DNA from: Actinomadura craniellae
GTDB taxonomy: Bacteria; Actinomycetota; Actinomycetes; Streptosporangiales; Streptosporangiaceae
Length of the DNA: 64,000 nucleotides
Direction: 5' to 3'
Assembly (NCBI RefSeq): GCF_003289645.1
Contig: NZ_QLYX01000001.1
Coordinates: forward strand, 496,001-560,000
In this document: in pieces, positions 42,567 through 49,512 of the stretch
Numbering within the stretch: the first letter of the stretch is position 1
How the letters are laid out: each line of letters begins with the position of its first letter
The notes under the pieces: model-generated
Seen by the model: the letters and a program-made list of their open reading frames with translations, nothing else
Database searches by the model: none
Told to the model about the DNA's origin: nothing
Translations under genes and position numbers: made by a program

Positions 42567-43751
42567 TCAGTCCGCCCCGCCGCCCAGCGTCAGCCGGAAG
42601 CCGGGCGGGATGACCAGGTCGTCCGGGGACAGGTCGTGGACGCTGGAGTGGCCCAGGCCCAGCACGGCCGAGTCCAGGCCGCCGCGCAGGATGTCCAGCA
42701 CGTTCTCCACCCCGGCCTGCCCGTTGGCGGCCAGGCCCCACAGGTAGGCGCGGCCGACGAGCACGGCCCGGGCGCCCAGGGCGAGCGCCTTGGCCACGTC
42801 CCCGCCGCGCCGCACGCCGCCGTCGAGCAGGACCTCGACCTGGTCGCCGACCGCCTCCGCGATGGCCGGCAGCACCCGGATCGTGGCGGGCGTGGTGTCC
42901 AGGTTGTTGCCGCCGTGGTTGGAGACCGACAGGGCGCTGACCCCCGCGTCGACGGCTTTCCTGGCGTCGTCCACCCGGGTGACGCCCTTGAGCATGAAGG
43001 GGCCACCCCACTCCTCGCGCAGCCACTTCACGTCGTCCCAGGTGGGCGGCGGGGTCTGCATCCACTCGCCGTAGGCGCCGAAGAAGGTGGGGGCGGTGCC
43101 GCCCGGCGGCTGGAGGTTGGGCGCGGTCAGGTCGGGGATGCGGCCGGTCTTGAGGAACCGCCACAGCCAGCCGGGCCGGGGGAGGACCTTGGGGGCCATC
43201 CGCACCATGGTCTTGAGGTCGATCCGCTCGGGGATGGCGGGGCTGCCCCAGTCCCGGCCGTTGGAGAACGACCAGTCCAGCGTGGCGATGAGCGCCTTGG
43301 CGCCGGCCTTCCGGGCGCGCTCCATGCGCTGGATCATCGCGTCCCGGTCGCCGCTCCAGTACATCTGGAAGAAGGTGTTGGGGTTGGCCTCGGCGACTTC
43401 CTCGACGGGTTTGCTCGCGAACGAGCTGAGGCCCATGATGACGCCCCGGTTGGCGGCGGCGCGCGCCACCGCGACCTCGCCGTCGGGGTGTACGGCCTGC
43501 ACTCCGGTGGGGGAGATGACCACGGGGAAGGACGTCTCGACGCCCAGCACCGTGGTGGACAGGTCCCGCTGCGCGTGGTGACCGGCGACGCGGGGGGCCA
43601 GGCCGAGGTCGGCGAAGGCCTGCATGTTGTCGTCGATGGTCCGGCCGCGCTCGGAGCCGGCGACCAGCGCGCCGTAGACCATGCCCGGCAGCCGCTTCTT
43701 GGCCCTGCGCTGGGCCTCGGCGACGGTCTCGAACCAGGGGTTTCTCGGCAT
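42567..43751 (-). CDS. mftD: Mycofactocin FMN dehydrogenase MftD
   Basis: 394 residues, ATG at 43751 with aggaga upstream. FMN-dependent alpha-hydroxyacid dehydrogenase fold: FPVVISPTGVQAVHPDGE, SNHGGNNLDTTPA (catalytic His region) and LLDGGVRRGGDVAKALALGA. MftD oxidatively deaminates the released core to give the keto form of mycofactocin. It lies between mftC and mftE. Full length. Confidence 0.95.
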   Translation of the reverse strand: MPRNPWFETVAEAQRRAKKRLPGMVYGALVAGSERGRTIDDNMQAFADLGLAPRVAGHHAQRDLSTTVLGVETSFPVVISPTGVQAVHPDGEVAVARAAANRGVIMGLSSFASKPVEEVAEANPNTFFQMYWSGDRDAMIQRMERARKAGAKALIATLDWSFSNGRDWGSPAIPERIDLKTMVRMAPKVLPRPGWLWRFLKTGRIPDLTAPNLQPPGGTAPTFFGAYGEWMQTPPPTWDDVKWLREEWGGPFMLKGVTRVDDARKAVDAGVSALSVSNHGGNNLDTTPATIRVLPAIAEAVGDQVEVLLDGGVRRGGDVAKALALGARAVLVGRAYLWGLAANGQAGVENVLDILRGGLDSAVLGLGHSSVHDLSPDDLVIPPGFRLTLGGGAD

Positions 43752-43816
43752 CAGGATGTCTCCTAGCCACGGGGCGGCGGGCGGGCCGTGCGCCCGCCCG
43801 CCGCCGGGGGGTTGTC

Positions 43817-45049
43817 TCAGGTGACCCGCAGACCCGCCAGGGGGTCCTCGGCGCAGGCGCTCACCGGTGGCCGCTCCAGGTCGGGGCGGCGGGTGAGCTG
43901 CAGCGGCACCGGTCCCCGGCGGGCCGGGGCGGTGCGGCGGGAGTGGTCGACCGACGGCTTGGGGATGCCGGACCGGTCCTCGGGCCGCCGGGCCAGCAGC
44001 GCCTCGCCGTGGCCCTGGACGCACTCGGGGTCGGGGCCGTCCAGCGGCAGGCCGGTGAAGAACTTGGCGGCCATGCAGCCGCCCTTGCAGCTGTCGTAGA
44101 AGGCGCACGAGCTGCAGGCCCCGCCGGTCTGCGGTTCGCGCAGTTCCCGGAACAGTTCGGAGTCGCGCCAGACCCCGGCGAAACCGCCGGGCTCCCGCAC
44201 GTTCCCTGCCAGGAACTCCTCGTGGATGGCGAAGGGGCAGGCGTACACGTCGCCGACCGGGTCGATCAGGCACACCACCCGCCCGGCGCCGCACAGGTTG
44301 AGCCCGGGCAGCGCCTGGCCGTAGGCCGACAGGTGGAAGAAGGAGTCCCCGGTCAGCACGCTCTCGCCGTGCGCGAGCAGCCAGTCGTACAGCTCGCGCT
44401 GCTGCTCCTGGGTGGGGTGCAGCTCGTCCCACACGTCGGCGCCCCGGCCGGACGGGCGCAGCCGGGTGAGCCGGAGCTGGGCGCCGTAGGTGTCGGCGAG
44501 TTCCTTGAACGCGTCCATCTGCGGGATGTTGTGCCGGGTGCACACCACCGACAGCTTGAAGTTCTTCATGCCGGCGTCGGCGAGGTTGCGCATGGCGCGC
44601 AGGGCGGTGTCGTAGGAGCCGGGGCCGCGCACCGCGTCGTTGACCTCGGCGGTCGCGCCGTCGAGCGAGATCTGCACGTCGACGTAGTCGTTGGCGGCCA
44701 GCCGCCGCGCGGCCTCGGGGGTGATCCGGACGCCGTTGGTGGAGAACTTGACGCCCACGTGGTGCGCGGTGGCGTAGTCCAGCAGTTCCCAGAAGTCGGC
44801 GCGGACGGTTGGCTCGCCGCCGCCGATGTTGACGTAGAAGACCTGCATGGCCTCCAGCTCGTCGATGACGGCCTTGGCCTCGGCGGTGCTCAGCTCGCGC
44901 GGGTCGCGCCGTCCCGAGCTGGACAGGCAGTGCGCGCAGGCGAGGTTGCAGGCGTAGGTGAGCTCCCAGGTCAGGCAGATCGGCGAGTTGAGCCCGCGCT
45001 CGAACAGGTCGACCAGCCGCGTCCCGGCTGCGGGTTCGGTGACGGTCAT
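43817..45049 (-). CDS. mftC: Mycofactocin radical SAM maturase MftC
   Basis: 410 residues from the ATG at 45049. The radical SAM triad is Cys34-x3-Cys38-x2-Cys41 (YACNLACAHC), with IGGGEPTVRADFW after it, and a C-terminal SPASM region with CSSCAFYDSCKGGC. It decarboxylates the C-terminal Tyr of MftA and then crosslinks it to the penultimate Val. The ATG overlaps the mftB stop (ATGA). A C-terminal tail of about 50 residues follows the SPASM domain. Confidence 0.96.
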   Translation of the reverse strand: MTVTEPAAGTRLVDLFERGLNSPICLTWELTYACNLACAHCLSSSGRRDPRELSTAEAKAVIDELEAMQVFYVNIGGGEPTVRADFWELLDYATAHHVGVKFSTNGVRITPEAARRLAANDYVDVQISLDGATAEVNDAVRGPGSYDTALRAMRNLADAGMKNFKLSVVCTRHNIPQMDAFKELADTYGAQLRLTRLRPSGRGADVWDELHPTQEQQRELYDWLLAHGESVLTGDSFFHLSAYGQALPGLNLCGAGRVVCLIDPVGDVYACPFAIHEEFLAGNVREPGGFAGVWRDSELFRELREPQTGGACSSCAFYDSCKGGCMAAKFFTGLPLDGPDPECVQGHGEALLARRPEDRSGIPKPSVDHSRRTAPARRGPVPLQLTRRPDLERPPVSACAEDPLAGLRVT

Positions 45050-45321
45050 GGGGTCCTTTCGACGACCATGGACGACGAGACGAGGGCGGTCAGCGCCGCG
45101 TTGTAACGGGCCAGGTCGGAGTCGGGGATCCCGGCCGCCGTGCAGGCGGCCCGGGCCGTGGGCGCGTCGCCGAGGGACTGCACGACCGCCAGCAGGCGGA
45201 GATCCTTGAGGAAGGACAGCTTGCGGGTCCCGAAGTGGTAGAGGAGCGCGCCGAAGGGTTCCGGGCGCACCGAGACCTGCGGGTGCAGGTCCCAGGCGCG
45301 GTCCAGGTCGATCTCGGACAT
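45046..45321 (-). CDS. mftB: Mycofactocin precursor-binding protein MftB
   Basis: 91 residues from the ATG at 45321. RRE (PqqD-like) fold: HPQVSVRPEPFGALLYHFGTRKL and then a helical segment; it presents MftA to MftC. The stop overlaps mftC. A longer frame to 45357 overlaps mftA and is less likely. It lies between mftA and mftC as in the conserved order. Confidence 0.94.
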   Translation of the reverse strand: MSEIDLDRAWDLHPQVSVRPEPFGALLYHFGTRKLSFLKDLRLLAVVQSLGDAPTARAACTAAGIPDSDLARYNAALTALVSSSMVVERTP

Positions 45322-45341
45322 GGCGGATCCGGTGTCCGGGT

Positions 45342-45464
45342 CTAGTAGACGCCGCACATGCCGTCGATCGAGACCTCCTCGATGAGGGAGTCGACGACGG
45401 CGGGCTCCTCGGTGCGGTCGTCGGCCTGGTCGAGGACCTGGTTCTCGGGGGCTGCGATGTCCAT
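45342..45464 (-). CDS. mftA: Mycofactocin precursor peptide MftA
   Basis: 40 residues, ATG at 45464 with an ideal gaggagg site 8 bases upstream. The C terminus IDGMCGVY is the diagnostic MftA core; the last Val-Tyr becomes the redox core. The acidic helical leader (residues about 8-30) is the recognition part for MftB. It heads the mftABCDEF operon, running leftward, with a divergent mftG. Confidence 0.96.
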   Translation of the reverse strand: MDIAAPENQVLDQADDRTEEPAVVDSLIEEVSIDGMCGVY

Positions 45465-45596
45465 GGGTGCCTCCTCGGCTGGTGGGGTGGCCGTCCGTGC
45501 CGGTGTGGCGCGGCCGGTACCACCTGGACTGGGAGGGATACTAAGTGCATCGAGTGCCAAAAGAAAGGCTCCCGAGATGATTTATCGGATTCGCGG
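45465..45596. promoter_or_regulatory. Divergent mftA / mftG promoter region with a GTGCCA half-site
   Basis: A 132-base gap between mftA and mftG. On the mftA strand, CTTTTGGCAC (half-site GTGCCA at 45554-45559 on the plus strand) closely resembles the sequence before the palindrome in the SDR leader at 39415-39424. A second GCAC half lies 5 bases on. It is a candidate regulator site shared by mycofactocin genes. Confidence 0.45.
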
Positions 45597-47153
45597 ATGA
45601 GCGCACGGCGTCCGGACGTCCTGGTGGTCGGTGCCGGCGGCAGCGGTGCGGCCCTGGCGGCCCGGCTCAGCGAGGACCCCGACCGCGAGGTGCTGGTGGT
45701 GGAGGCGGGGCCGGTGCCGCAGGCGCCGGACGGGTTCCCCGCGGACCTGCTGGACGCGCGGCTCATCCCCGGCGCGCAACCCGGGCACGCCGCCGTCCGG
45801 ACGTTCCCCGTCCACCTCACGCCCCGCAGCCGCTACCTGGCGGCCAGAGGACGCGTCCTCGGCGGCTCGACCACCGTCAACGGCGGCTACTTCATCAGGG
45901 CCCGGCGCGCGGACTTCGACCTCTGGTCGGCCCGGGCGGGCGACGCCCGCTGGTCCTACGAGCGGGTGCTGCCCTTCCTGCGCGCCCTGGAGACCGACCT
46001 CGACCACGGGGCCACCCCGCTGCACGGCGACCGCGGCCCGATCCCGGTCCGCCGCCCCGGCCTGGGGCACCCCGCCGCCGCCGCGTTCCAGGCCGCCGCC
46101 CGCGAACTGGGCCACCCGGCGGAGCCCGACAAGAACGCCCAGGGCGCGCCCGGATTCGGCGCGCCGCCGTCGAACGCGGTGGACGGCCGGCGGATCAACA
46201 CCGGCATCGCCTACCTGCTCGGCGCGGCGGCCGGCCGGCCCAACCTCACCGTGGTGGGGGACTGCCCGGTGCGGTCGGTGGTCGTCGGCCGGGGCCGGGC
46301 GACCGGGGTCGTGGTCGAGCGCGACCGGCGGCCGGCGGTGCTGGCGGCGGGAGAGGTCGTGCTGTGCGCGGGCTCCCTCGCCTCGCCGCACCTGCTGCAC
46401 CTGTCAGGGATCGGCCCCGCCGGGGACCTCGCGCGTGGTGGCATTCCCGTCGTCCACGACCTGCCCGCGGTGGGCGCCGCGCTCAGCGACCACCCGCAGG
46501 TGGTCCTGGAGTGGACGCCGCGGCGGCCGATGGACGGGCTGTCCGGCTCCTGGCTCGGCGGTGCCCTGCACCTGCCCTCGTCCGGCGGCGACCCGGCGGG
46601 GGACCTGGAGATCCTCCAGTCCCTCGTGCCGATGGCCGGGCTGGTCGGCGGGCTGCCGGCGGTTCCCGGCGCGCCCCTGGCCTTCCTCGCGTCGGTGCAC
46701 GCCCCGCGGACCGCCGGCGGGCTGCGCACCGTGTCGGCCGACCCCGAGGTCCCGCCGCACGTCGACTACGGGTACCTGGAGACCGGCGCCGACCGGCGCC
46801 GGCTGCGCGAGGCGGTGCGGGCGACGGCCGCCGTGGTGGCCACCGGGGCCTTCGGCGAGGTGTCCCGCGGGCTGGTGGAGCCCTCGGCCGGGACGCTGGA
46901 CGACGACGGCCTGCTCGACCGGTGGGTCCGCGCCCGGCTCGGCACGGCCCAGCACACCTGCGGCACCGTGCCGATGGGCCCGGCCGGCGACCCCGCCGCG
47001 GCCGTCGACGCCCAGGGCAGGGTGCACGGCCTGGCCGGCCTCCGCGTGGCCGACACCTCGATCTTGCCGGTGGCGCCGCTGCGCGGCCCCGCCGCCACGG
47101 CGGTCCTCATCGGCGAGGTGATCGCCGACGCCATCCGCCGGGATTCCGGCTGA
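45597..47153 (+). CDS. mftG: Mycofactocin-associated GMC oxidoreductase MftG
   Basis: 518 residues. GMC fold: FAD motif VLVVGAGGSGAALAARL, then RGRVLGGSTTVNGGYF and the C-terminal HTCGTVPMGPAGDPAAAVD and RVADTSILPVAPLRGPAATAVLIGEV. It re-oxidises reduced mycofactocin and passes electrons to the respiratory chain, as reported for MftG in mycobacteria. Divergent from mftA, convergent with mftR. Confidence 0.94.
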   Translation: MSARRPDVLVVGAGGSGAALAARLSEDPDREVLVVEAGPVPQAPDGFPADLLDARLIPGAQPGHAAVRTFPVHLTPRSRYLAARGRVLGGSTTVNGGYFIRARRADFDLWSARAGDARWSYERVLPFLRALETDLDHGATPLHGDRGPIPVRRPGLGHPAAAAFQAAARELGHPAEPDKNAQGAPGFGAPPSNAVDGRRINTGIAYLLGAAAGRPNLTVVGDCPVRSVVVGRGRATGVVVERDRRPAVLAAGEVVLCAGSLASPHLLHLSGIGPAGDLARGGIPVVHDLPAVGAALSDHPQVVLEWTPRRPMDGLSGSWLGGALHLPSSGGDPAGDLEILQSLVPMAGLVGGLPAVPGAPLAFLASVHAPRTAGGLRTVSADPEVPPHVDYGYLETGADRRRLREAVRATAAVVATGAFGEVSRGLVEPSAGTLDDDGLLDRWVRARLGTAQHTCGTVPMGPAGDPAAAVDAQGRVHGLAGLRVADTSILPVAPLRGPAATAVLIGEVIADAIRRDSG

Positions 47154-47157
47154 CGGT

Positions 47158-47829
47158 TCACGCCCGGGTTCCGGCGCCCTCCAGCACCGCCGCCAGGCCG
47201 GCTCCGACCTGCCGGATCGCCTCGTCCATCAGGTCGGACAGCGCCGCCGTGCCCTCGTCCGACAGCCAGTGCTCGTAGGCGGCGACCGAGGCGGCGAGGA
47301 CGACGTTGCCGGCCAGCCGGGGGATCATCGCCGAGGCCGGCAGGCCGGTGCGCTCGGCCACGAATCCGGTGATGACCGCCCGCCAGGAGATGTAGCGCAG
47401 GGTCGCGTCGGCCTGCAGGGTCGGCACGCCCAGGATGAGCTGCATGCGCTGCCGGTGCCAGGGCACGTCCGTCGGGTCGAACCGGTTGAACTCCACCACG
47501 GCCCGGCGTACCGCGTCCATCATCGGGGTGTCCGGGTCGGTCCGCTCCAGCAGCGTGCGCAGCTTCCGCAACTGGTCCTCGAAGTCGCCCCACACCAGGT
47601 CGTTCTTGGAGGAGAAGTAGCGGAAGAACGTCCGCCGCCCGATCCCCGCCGCCGTCGCGATGTCGTCGACCGTGGTCTCGTCGAATCCCTGCCGGGCGAA
47701 CAGCTCGAAGGCCAGCCGCTCCAGCGCGGCCCGCGAGGTCACCCGCGGCCTGCCCATGATCCGCTGGGCACCGGCCCTTCCGCCATCCGAGGTCACGGAC
47801 ACCAGGTTCCCATGGCTCCCGCCGCCCAC
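47158..47829 (-). CDS. mftR: Mycofactocin system TetR-family regulator MftR
   Basis: Up to 223 residues; the longest frame is given, but the helix-turn-helix begins near MGRPRVTSRAALERLAFELFAR and starts at 47802 or 47757 are possible. The helix-turn-helix is TVDDIATAAGIGRRTFFRYFSSKNDLVW. MftR represses the mft genes and in mycobacteria is released by long-chain acyl-CoA, which would tie this locus to the surrounding acyl-CoA catabolism. Its gene is convergent with mftG, only 4 bases away. Confidence 0.9.
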   Translation of the reverse strand: MGGGSHGNLVSVTSDGGRAGAQRIMGRPRVTSRAALERLAFELFARQGFDETTVDDIATAAGIGRRTFFRYFSSKNDLVWGDFEDQLRKLRTLLERTDPDTPMMDAVRRAVVEFNRFDPTDVPWHRQRMQLILGVPTLQADATLRYISWRAVITGFVAERTGLPASAMIPRLAGNVVLAASVAAYEHWLSDEGTAALSDLMDEAIRQVGAGLAAVLEGAGTRA

Positions 47830-47862
47830 GCGACGGGAGCGCCGGGACGGCTCAGGCCGTGC

Positions 47863-48399
47863 TCAGGTCGTGCTCAGGTCGAAGGCCGCCGGGAGCTTGG
47901 TGCCGAAGAGCATGTCGCCCTTGAGCTTGAGGGTGCCCTCCATGAACGCGGTGACACCGTTGAGGGTGCCCGCGCACAGCCGCAGCAGGTCGGGGGCGGT
48001 CAGGATGAGCGTGGTGCGGGCCGCCGGCGCGGGGCCGCGGGCCGACTCGGCGCGGCCGTCGGCGACGGTCAGGTGGTAGATCCGCGGGCCGTCGGGCGTG
48101 CTGATGTGCCACTCGATCGTGCCGCGCTCGTTGGGGAAGCGCTCGCCGAGGTAGCGGCCGGGCATCAGGTCGAACACGCGGTCGAGCAGCAGGTCCCCGT
48201 CGGACTTCCGCAGGACGTGCTCGACGAGCCGGTCGAACGCGGCCGCGTCGTCGGTGATCTCCACGAGCCGGCGCAGCTCGCCGGGCGTGCTGATCTCCTG
48301 GGCCAGCCGGGCGGCGTCGTCGCCGCTCAGGCCGTTCACCGCGGTGTCGGGGCCGTGCTCGGCCGCCTCGCGCAGCAAGGTGTCCAGAACGTTGCCCAT
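47863..48399 (-). CDS. SCP2 sterol-carrier-like domain protein
   Basis: 178 residues from the ATG at 48399 (ggagag site). An N-terminal helical part precedes an SCP2-type domain (GTIEWHISTPDGPRIYHLTVADG ... TLILTAPDLLRLCAGTLNGVTAFMEGTLKLKGDM), ending in TKLPAAFDL. Such domains bind lipids or acyl-CoA. It diverges from a MerR regulator and lies 34 bases from mftR. A role in lipid or acyl-CoA handling is inferred. Confidence 0.85.
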   Translation of the reverse strand: MGNVLDTLLREAAEHGPDTAVNGLSGDDAARLAQEISTPGELRRLVEITDDAAAFDRLVEHVLRKSDGDLLLDRVFDLMPGRYLGERFPNERGTIEWHISTPDGPRIYHLTVADGRAESARGPAPAARTTLILTAPDLLRLCAGTLNGVTAFMEGTLKLKGDMLFGTKLPAAFDLSTT

Positions 48400-48434
48400 C
48401 AATCTCTCCACTTCTTTCGGGGCCGGATATCTTT

Positions 48435-48454
48435 GTGCCATAAATATCTGGCAC
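48435..48454. promoter_or_regulatory. Inverted repeat GTGCCA-N8-TGGCAC
   Basis: Perfect 6-base arms with an 8-base centre, in the 144-base divergent gap between the SCP2 gene and the MerR gene. The same half-site recurs near mftA and in the SDR leader. MerR- or TetR-type operator, inferred. Confidence 0.5.
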
Positions 48455-48543
48455 GTTTCTTGATGGCTCAGATTCTGGAGATGGGATCATGAAACGTCAA
48501 GGACTCCACCGAACCGGACCTGAGAACAGGGGAAACTGCGTTC

Positions 48544-49374
48544 ATGGCGACCTACCGCATCGACGAGCTGGCCCGGGCCGCCGGCACCACCGTCCGTAAC
48601 GTGCGGGCGCTGCAGGAACGCGGCGTCCTGCCCCCGCCCCAGCGGCACGGCCGGACCGGCCTGTACGACGACTCCCACCTCGCCCGCATCCGGCTGACCG
48701 TGCAGCTCCAGGAGCGCGGCTACACCTTCGCCTCGATCGCCGAGCTGATCTCGGCCTGGGAGCGCGGCCACGACCTCGGTGAGCTGCTGGGCCTGGAGAA
48801 GGTCCTCACCGACCCCTGGACCGACGAGATCCCCGGCCATCTCACCCTCCGGCAGCTCGGCGAGCTGTTCTTCCCCGGCCTGACCCCCGAGCAGCGGGCC
48901 GCCCTGCCGGCCGAGCGGCTGGGCGGCTTCCTGGAGCGGGCCGAGCGGCTCGGGTTCATCGAGCCGGCCGGAGACCGCTACCGCGTCCCCAGCCCGCGGC
49001 TGCTCAACGTGGGCGCGGAACTCGTCGCCGCCGGGATCCCCCTGGAGACCGTCTTCGACATCGCCGCGCAGATCGCCGACGACTGCCGGGGCATCGCCCG
49101 CCGCTTCGTCGACCTCACCGTCCGGCACGCCGGCCTCGACGACGCCCCCGGCCATCACGGGCGCACGGACCTGCCCGACGTCACGCAGCTCATCACCCGG
49201 CTCCGGCCGCTCGCCCAGTCCGCCGTCCACGGCCTGCTCGCCCGCAGCATGTACGCCGAGGTCATGGCCACCTTCAGCGACCAGATCAAGAACATCGCCC
49301 GGCATGATTGCCCCGCCGACCCGCATCGCCTCCCGCGGCCGCCCGAGGGCGACCCGCGGAAGCCCGCGGAATGA
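48544..49374 (+). CDS. MerR-family transcriptional regulator
   Basis: 276 residues. The MerR winged helix at about residues 1-70 (YRIDELARAAGTTVRNVRALQERG ... YDDSHLARIRLTVQLQERGY) is followed by a long effector domain without recognisable motifs. It is divergent from the SCP2 gene and probably controls it through the inverted repeat at 48435-48454. Site ggggaa upstream of the ATG. Confidence 0.88.
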   Translation: MATYRIDELARAAGTTVRNVRALQERGVLPPPQRHGRTGLYDDSHLARIRLTVQLQERGYTFASIAELISAWERGHDLGELLGLEKVLTDPWTDEIPGHLTLRQLGELFFPGLTPEQRAALPAERLGGFLERAERLGFIEPAGDRYRVPSPRLLNVGAELVAAGIPLETVFDIAAQIADDCRGIARRFVDLTVRHAGLDDAPGHHGRTDLPDVTQLITRLRPLAQSAVHGLLARSMYAEVMATFSDQIKNIARHDCPADPHRLPRPPEGDPRKPAE

Positions 49375-49512
49375 GCGGGTTCCGGGCCTGACGCCCCTCG
49401 CGCAGGAGGACATTCCGGTTCTAGCGAACTTAGTCCGGCATATCGGTATCTCATGGGACGCGGTGGTCGTACGGGGTGCGCCGCCGCAGGCCATCACGTC
49501 CCTGGAGGTCCC

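Noticed and set aside
44958..45209. Plus-strand frames over mftB/mftC
   Set aside because: Shadows of mftC and mftB; no ribosome sites or conservation pattern.
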